A model generated the notes under the pieces. That model made no database searches, was not told where the DNA came from, and saw nothing but the letters and a program-made list of their open reading frames with translations. From NCBI GenBank assembly GCA_036000545.1, contig DASYVD010000098.1:3590-67589 (forward strand): a stretch of 64,000 nt of DNA, in the 5' to 3' direction. The DNA comes from DASYVD01 sp036000545 (GTDB taxonomy: Bacteria > Actinomycetota > UBA4738 > CALAEC01). The translations under genes were made by a program, and so were the position numbers. Of the stretch, positions 60,699 to 64,000 are shown one piece after another (positions within the stretch are counted from its first letter, which is position 1; every line of letters starts with the position of its first letter).

Positions 60699-61790
60699 CT
60701 AAACCCGCCGCCTGCTGCCGGTTCGCCCGGGCACCCAGAGGAGACGCACCCGGCTCACCCGGGCCATCCGCTCCTCGGCCATGCGCTCGGCCGCCTTCCG
60801 TGTCGAGGTCCCCTCGGTGCGGGCAAGCCGGAACACCTCCCGGAGCGTCCGGTAGATCCCTTCCACCCGGGCCATGGCCCGCTCCCGGTCGTATCCCTGG
60901 AGCTCGTCTGAGACGTTGATCAACCCTCCGGCGTTGATCACGAAGTCAGGAGCGTAGGGGATGCCTTGGTTTCCGAGCATGTCACCGTGCTCTGGTCGCT
61001 CGAGCTGGTTGTTGGCCGAGCCGGCCACGATCCGACACTTGAGGTTGGGGATGGTGTCGTCGCGGATCATCCCCCCCATGGCGCAGGGGGCGAAGACCTC
61101 GCACTCGAGGGCGTGGGCCTTCTCGGGCTCTGTGGTCTCGACCCCCAGGTCCCGCACCGCTCGACCCACGGCATCGACGTCGAGGTCCGCCACCGTGACC
61201 TTCGCCCCGGCCTCGACCAGGTGCTTGGCGAGATGGAAGCCGACCTTCCCGACGCCCTGCACCACCACCCTCAGGCCCTCGAAGGACTGCGTCTGCAGCT
61301 GTTCCTCGATGCACGCTCGGAGCCCCTGGAAGGTGCCCCACGCGGTCACCGGGGAGGGGTCGCCGGATCCGGCGAGACGTTTGGAGACTCCGGTCACCCA
61401 CCCGGTCTCCCGGCGCACGGTGTCCATGTCCTCCCTGGCGGTCCCGACGTCCTCCGCGGTGATGTAGCGACCTCCCAGGGAGTCGATGAACCGGCCGTAG
61501 GCTCGGAGGAGCTCTTCGGTCTTGTCCCGCTTGGGATCGCCGATGATGACGGCCTTGCCCCCTCCGAGGTCAAGCCCGGCGGCGGCCGCCTTGTAGGTCA
61601 TCCCCCTGGAGAGCCGGAGGACGTCGCGGAGGGCCTCCTCCTCGGTGGCGAAGGGATAGAAACGGGTCCCGCCGAGGGCGGGACCCAATGCCGTGGAGTG
61701 TATGGCGACGATGGCCCGGAGGCCGGTCGGAGGGTCGTGAAAGAACACGACCTCCTCGTACTCATCCTGCAGCGAGCGGAATACGCCCAT
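60699..61790 (-). CDS. Leucine/valine dehydrogenase (Glu/Leu/Phe/Val family)
   Basis: An NAD-dependent amino acid dehydrogenase of about 363 residues. It oxidatively deaminates branched-chain amino acids to 2-oxoacids. Motifs: VAIHSTALGPALGGTRFYPF, GMTYKAAAAGLDLGGGKAVI with catalytic K67/K79, ITAEDVGTAREDMDTVRRET, the Rossmann motif VVVQGVGKVGFHLAKHLVEA, and ANNQLERPEHGDMLGNQGIP. The product is the substrate of the 2-oxoacid dehydrogenase operon 1 kb away. ATG 61790 is used; the frame upstream has no homology. It is divergent from a conserved gene followed by bldC, like the vdh-x-bldC order in Streptomyces. Confidence 0.94.
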   Translation of the reverse strand: MGVFRSLQDEYEEVVFFHDPPTGLRAIVAIHSTALGPALGGTRFYPFATEEEALRDVLRLSRGMTYKAAAAGLDLGGGKAVIIGDPKRDKTEELLRAYGRFIDSLGGRYITAEDVGTAREDMDTVRRETGWVTGVSKRLAGSGDPSPVTAWGTFQGLRACIEEQLQTQSFEGLRVVVQGVGKVGFHLAKHLVEAGAKVTVADLDVDAVGRAVRDLGVETTEPEKAHALECEVFAPCAMGGMIRDDTIPNLKCRIVAGSANNQLERPEHGDMLGNQGIPYAPDFVINAGGLINVSDELQGYDRERAMARVEGIYRTLREVFRLARTEGTSTRKAAERMAEERMARVSRVRLLWVPGRTGSRRRV

Positions 61791-61817
61791 CGTGCCGACC
61801 CGACGGGCCGGGGACCG

Positions 61818-61823
61818 AATATA
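61818..61823 (-). promoter_or_regulatory. Extended -10 (TGCTATATT) for leucine dehydrogenase
   Basis: On the minus strand TGCTATATT is a good extended -10 element, 27 nt before ATG 61790. Confidence 0.45.
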
Positions 61824-61831
61824 GCACGCGC

Positions 61832-61837
61832 TATGAT
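61832..61837 (+). promoter_or_regulatory. -10 hexamer TATGAT for the bldC-linked gene
   Basis: TATGAT ends 9 nt before GTG 61847. It lies back to back with the leucine dehydrogenase promoter, within 20 bp. Confidence 0.45.
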
Positions 61838-61846
61838 GGCCGGACC

Positions 61847-62656
61847 GTGATCGCCAGCGCCTACCTTCGGGTCTTCCAGCCACTGGACGTCTTCCCGGAG
61901 GACGAACGGGCCCGCTGGGAGCGCTACATCCTCGAAGGTGAGCACCTCAGGCCGCCTCGGCGCCGATACCGCCAGCAATGGACGGCCTCCTCGGGTCGTC
62001 TGGGTGTCCTCGTGGCGGAGGGGGAGGGCGCCGACGTCCGGATGGTCGACGGGCTGTGGTACGTGTGCCCGTGGCGGACCCGGCTGCGGGTCCTTGCCGG
62101 GCTCCTGTCCCTTCGAGACAGCGTGCCCGCCGAGATGGCCGAGGACCTAGTCCCTGAGGGAGAGGCTCGCCGGGCGGCTCGGGAGCTAGCCCGCATCCGG
62201 CGGAGGGACCCCAGCGCCGTCCCCACCATGCTCCAGAGTGCCTGGCACGTGCCCCTGCGGTGGTTCGTCCTGGTGGACGAGGACGAGCGCCGGGTTGCGG
62301 AGCGGCCCGAGGGCGGGTGGCGCCTCTATTACTGGTCGGGCGTTGGGGAGGCCAGGCGACGGGCCGATCGGGCCCTGGAGATCCTCCGCCGGAGCGACCT
62401 CGACAGCCTGGCGGACCTGGTGCGGGACCTGGCCGCCTGGCTGGCGGTGTTCGACGCGCGATCGGCCCTCGAGCTCGACTATGGCGACCTGTCCGGACTG
62501 TTCGGCTGGAACGAGCTGGACGACGACCACTCCGCCCGAGAGATCCGGGAGGCCCTGGACGCCCTGGGCGAGGGCGACATCCCTCGGGCCGTGGACCTGT
62601 ACCAGCTGGTAGCGGCGCGGTGGGCGGAAGCGAGGACCCGCGGGTCACTGAACTGA
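61847..62656 (+). CDS. Conserved actinobacterial protein linked to bldC
   Basis: A 269-residue soluble protein of unknown function, start GTG 61847. It begins IASAYLRVFQPLDVFPEDER then WERYILEGEH, and has a Trp/Cys-containing core (GLWYVCPWRTRLRVLAGLL), a polar helix (ARELARIRRRDPSAVPTML), the strand VPLRWFVLVDEDERRV and a C-terminal helical part (FDARSALELDYGDLSGLFGW). There is no signal peptide, membrane helix or catalytic signature. Genes of this size stand between leucine/valine dehydrogenase and bldC in Streptomyces too, as I recall, so the linkage is old. Confidence 0.78.
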   Translation: MIASAYLRVFQPLDVFPEDERARWERYILEGEHLRPPRRRYRQQWTASSGRLGVLVAEGEGADVRMVDGLWYVCPWRTRLRVLAGLLSLRDSVPAEMAEDLVPEGEARRAARELARIRRRDPSAVPTMLQSAWHVPLRWFVLVDEDERRVAERPEGGWRLYYWSGVGEARRRADRALEILRRSDLDSLADLVRDLAAWLAVFDARSALELDYGDLSGLFGWNELDDDHSAREIREALDALGEGDIPRAVDLYQLVAARWAEARTRGSLN

Positions 62657-62746
62657 GGGCTCCGGCGGCATAGCCCATTCGGGCTAGTCACATCCTGTTA
62701 CCCGCTCTGGCACGTATTACCTATGTACCTTTCGTTCACTTGTACC

Positions 62747-62752
62747 GATAAT
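62747..62752 (+). promoter_or_regulatory. -10 hexamer GATAAT for bldC
   Basis: GATAAT in an unusually AT-rich stretch (about 62,690-62,760) lies 44 nt before the bldC ATG, leaving a leader with GGAGGT. Confidence 0.45.
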
Positions 62753-62796
62753 GGTTTGGCTGACCCGAATGTGACAGCGCGGAGGTGGACAAGAGC

Positions 62797-62991
62797 ATGG
62801 CCGTACGCACGCAGAACGACCAGAAGCTGCTTACGCCGGCAGAGGTCGCCGCGATGTTCCGGGTGGATCCCAAGACGGTCACCCGGTGGGCGAAGGCCGG
62901 CAAGTTGTCATCGATTCGCACCCTCGGCGGCCACCGCCGCTACTGGGAGGCGGAGGTCAGGCAGCTCCTGGAGCAGAACGGCGAGGCCTAG
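62797..62991 (+). CDS. bldC: BldC-like MerR-type transcriptional regulator
   Basis: A 64-residue one-domain regulator: KLLTPAEVAAMFRVDPKTVT, RWAKAGKLSSIRTLGGHRRY, WEAEVRQLLE. This is the winged helix-turn-helix of BldC, which in Streptomyces binds DNA direct repeats cooperatively and times the switch from vegetative growth to development. Homologues occur in non-sporulating actinobacteria as well. ATG 62797 follows GGAGGT; GTG 62785 would fall within the ribosome site. A strong terminator follows. Confidence 0.9.
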   Translation: MAVRTQNDQKLLTPAEVAAMFRVDPKTVTRWAKAGKLSSIRTLGGHRRYWEAEVRQLLEQNGEA

Positions 62992-63015
62992 CGTCGGGAC
63001 CGGCCTCGAAGGCCA

Positions 63016-63054
63016 AAGACCCCGGGCCAACGGCCCGGGGTCTTCTTCTTTTCC
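63016..63054 (+). terminator. Rho-independent terminator after bldC
   Basis: A perfect 13-bp stem (AAGACCCCGGGCC with complement, loop AAC) followed by CTTCTTTTCC. Confidence 0.85.
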
Positions 63055-63063
63055 TTCCTCTTG

Positions 63064-63136
63064 TGGCGAGGGACGGAGTCGAACCGCCGACACCGCGGTT
63101 TTCAGCCGCGTGCTCTGCCAACTGAGCTACCTCGCC
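63064..63136 (-). tRNA. tRNA-Phe (GAA)
   Basis: A 73-nt cloverleaf on the minus strand. Acceptor GGCGAGG pairs with CCTCGCC (via CCCTCGCC), and the anticodon loop CTGAAAA gives GAA. CCA is not encoded. Last of three tRNAs transcribed in the order Glu, Asp, Phe. Confidence 0.95.
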
Positions 63137-63174
63137 GCGTGCCGCGCCTGAGCACGAGGGCTCCGGCGGCTTTG

Positions 63175-63250
63175 CGGGCCTGACGGGATTTGAACCCGCG
63201 ACCTCCACCTTGACAGGGTGGCGAGCACGTCCAGGCTGCTCCACAGGCCC
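63175..63250 (-). tRNA. tRNA-Asp (GTC)
   Basis: A 76-nt cloverleaf on the minus strand. Acceptor GGGCCTG/CAGGCCC, anticodon stem CCACC/GGTGG around CTGTCAA, anticodon GTC, discriminator G. CCA is not encoded. Confidence 0.95.
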
Positions 63251-63268
63251 CGTGGGTATTCGGTTGCG

Positions 63269-63341
63269 TGCCCCCAGCGGGATTCGAACCCGCGCCGCCG
63301 GCGTGAAAGGCCGGTATCCTGGGCCGCTAGACGATGGGGGC
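63269..63341 (-). tRNA. tRNA-Glu (TTC)
   Basis: A 73-nt cloverleaf on the minus strand. Acceptor GCCCCCA/TGGGGGC, anticodon loop CTTTCAC, anticodon TTC. CCA is not encoded. First of the three-tRNA cluster. Confidence 0.95.
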
Positions 63342-63440
63342 AAGCGGCATCGCCCCCCGCCCCGCGGGGGCAGCGCCGCCAAGTATAGCGTCCGGGAACC
63401 CTGGGAACCTTCCAGGTGGCTCGGCCGTCCAACCGCCAAG

Positions 63441-64000
63441 ATGAAGCGAGCCACCGGGCTTCTCGCAGTGGGAACCATCGTCGCCGGACTGCTCGCCGGG
63501 TGCGCCGAGGAAGTCCGGACCCGGTCCGGCCTCCGGCCCGATACCGACCCCTTCCTGGAGCGCCAGGTCTCGATCTATGGCGCCGTCATCCGCCAGCTGG
63601 TCACGAAGGACCACACGTTCGGCGAGGAAGGCCCCGGGATCGAGGTGATCTACGTGCTCGAACGGCCCATGGACCGAGCGGGTTCCCCGGATTCTGGCAC
63701 TGCCGAGGAGGATGGAGGCGAGCCGTTCTCCGAGGAGCTCAGGGCCGGGCTGCGGTCGATCCTGTCCGACCTCCCCCCGATCGAGTTCGTCTCCGATCGA
63801 CAGGAGGTCGTGGTGGAGAAGGACGGGTTCCCTATGGTGAAGGGTGGCAACGGGCTCGTCACCCTGGGCCCCATCCCCGTGGAAGGAGATCGCCTCGAGG
63901 TCCCGGCGAGCCTGTACTTCACCGGCCTGGCGGGGATCTGGCTGACGTACGTGGTCGAGAACGCCGGCGGCGAGTGGCAGATCACCGGCACCACCGGCCC
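63441..64000 (+). CDS. Lipoprotein, partial (3' end outside window)
   Basis: A frame that stays open to the end of the window, at least 186 residues. It begins MKRATGLLAVGTIVAGLLAG with a textbook lipobox LLAGC (Cys at about residue 21). The mature part has IYGAVIRQLVTKDHTFGEEG, IEVIYVLERPMD, an acidic Ser/Gly loop, LRSILSDLPPIEFVSDRQEV and a beta-rich end (LTYVVENAGGEWQITGT). The alternating strands and the ENAGGEWQI ending resemble NTF2-like or similar extracytoplasmic domains; I do not assign a family. It diverges from the tRNA cluster. Confidence 0.75.
   Translation, partial: MKRATGLLAVGTIVAGLLAGCAEEVRTRSGLRPDTDPFLERQVSIYGAVIRQLVTKDHTFGEEGPGIEVIYVLERPMDRAGSPDSGTAEEDGGEPFSEELRAGLRSILSDLPPIEFVSDRQEVVVEKDGFPMVKGGNGLVTLGPIPVEGDRLEVPASLYFTGLAGIWLTYVVENAGGEWQITGTTG

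Noticed and set aside
63064..63341. tRNA cluster as an integration site for a mobile element
   Set aside because: All three tRNAs are complete, with no duplicated 3' ends, integrase or composition change nearby.

Overview
The window reads as chromosome from a GC-rich actinobacterium (Actinomycetota), probably not one of the well-studied genera. Pointers are a dnaK-grpE-dnaJ-hspR-clpB operon with an HspR-type operator, a bldC homologue beside a leucine/valine dehydrogenase, a DUF5318 protein, F420-type luciferase-like oxidoreductases, a Dcd of the bifunctional type, PIG-V and GT87 mannosyltransferases, a possible LAxTG sortase substrate, and very frequent GTG/TTG starts. I see no phage, insertion sequence, integron or CRISPR array. 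Almost all of the window is ordinary vertically inherited core genome, densely packed on both strands.

Layout. 1-3.6 kb: tail of a TadE-like protein, two luciferase-like oxidoreductases, an HtrA-like protease and a conserved partner. 3.7-8.9 kb: DUF5318 protein, a divergent complex-I-like membrane pair (HyfC/NuoH-like plus NuoL/M/N-like) and a class A penicillin-binding protein. 8.9-15.4 kb: small unknown, orphan NarL regulator, two polytopic mannosyltransferases, an ECF sigma factor with a membrane beta-propeller partner, and an AMIN-like lipoprotein. 15.5-21.8 kb: panB, an alpha/beta hydrolase, rpsF-ssb-rpsR-rplI, dnaB, nth. 21.8-26.3 kb: low-complexity surface proteins, tRNA-Gly, dcd, a membrane Fe-S oxidoreductase. 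26.4-33.2 kb: the HspR chaperone operon. 33.2-41.9 kb: YciI-like gene (apparently frameshifted), LemA, MFS exporter, MBL hydrolase, DUF2090 aldolase-like protein, dodecin, and a large cyclase-AAA-TPR regulator. 42.0-53.4 kb: purA-D-E-B-C-S-Q-L, a DoxX-like gene on the other strand, then purF-purM. 53.4-64 kb: GAF histidine kinase, cobalamin-binding protein, a branched-chain 2-oxoacid dehydrogenase operon, a possible LAxTG surface protein, leucine dehydrogenase, a conserved unknown, bldC, three tRNAs and a partial lipoprotein.

How the genes fit together. The purine genes give most of the route from PRPP to IMP and on to adenylosuccinate/AMP; purN, purH, purK and the gua genes are not here. The dehydrogenase operon and leucine dehydrogenase together deaminate and oxidise branched-chain amino acids, and the adjacent B12-binding protein would suit a B12-dependent mutase step downstream of valine and isoleucine. 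The chaperone operon is self-contained and probably controlled by its own HspR.

The most recurrent structural signal is transcriptional. At least eleven genes have a TANNNT-type -10 hexamer ending exactly 6 or 7 nt before a GTG or ATG, which would put the transcript start at the start codon (leaderless mRNA). This signal moves several start calls away from the longest open frame. The best candidate for something undescribed is the complex-I-like membrane pair at 4.1-6.8 kb, which has no hydrogenase or NADH-dehydrogenase partners in view.
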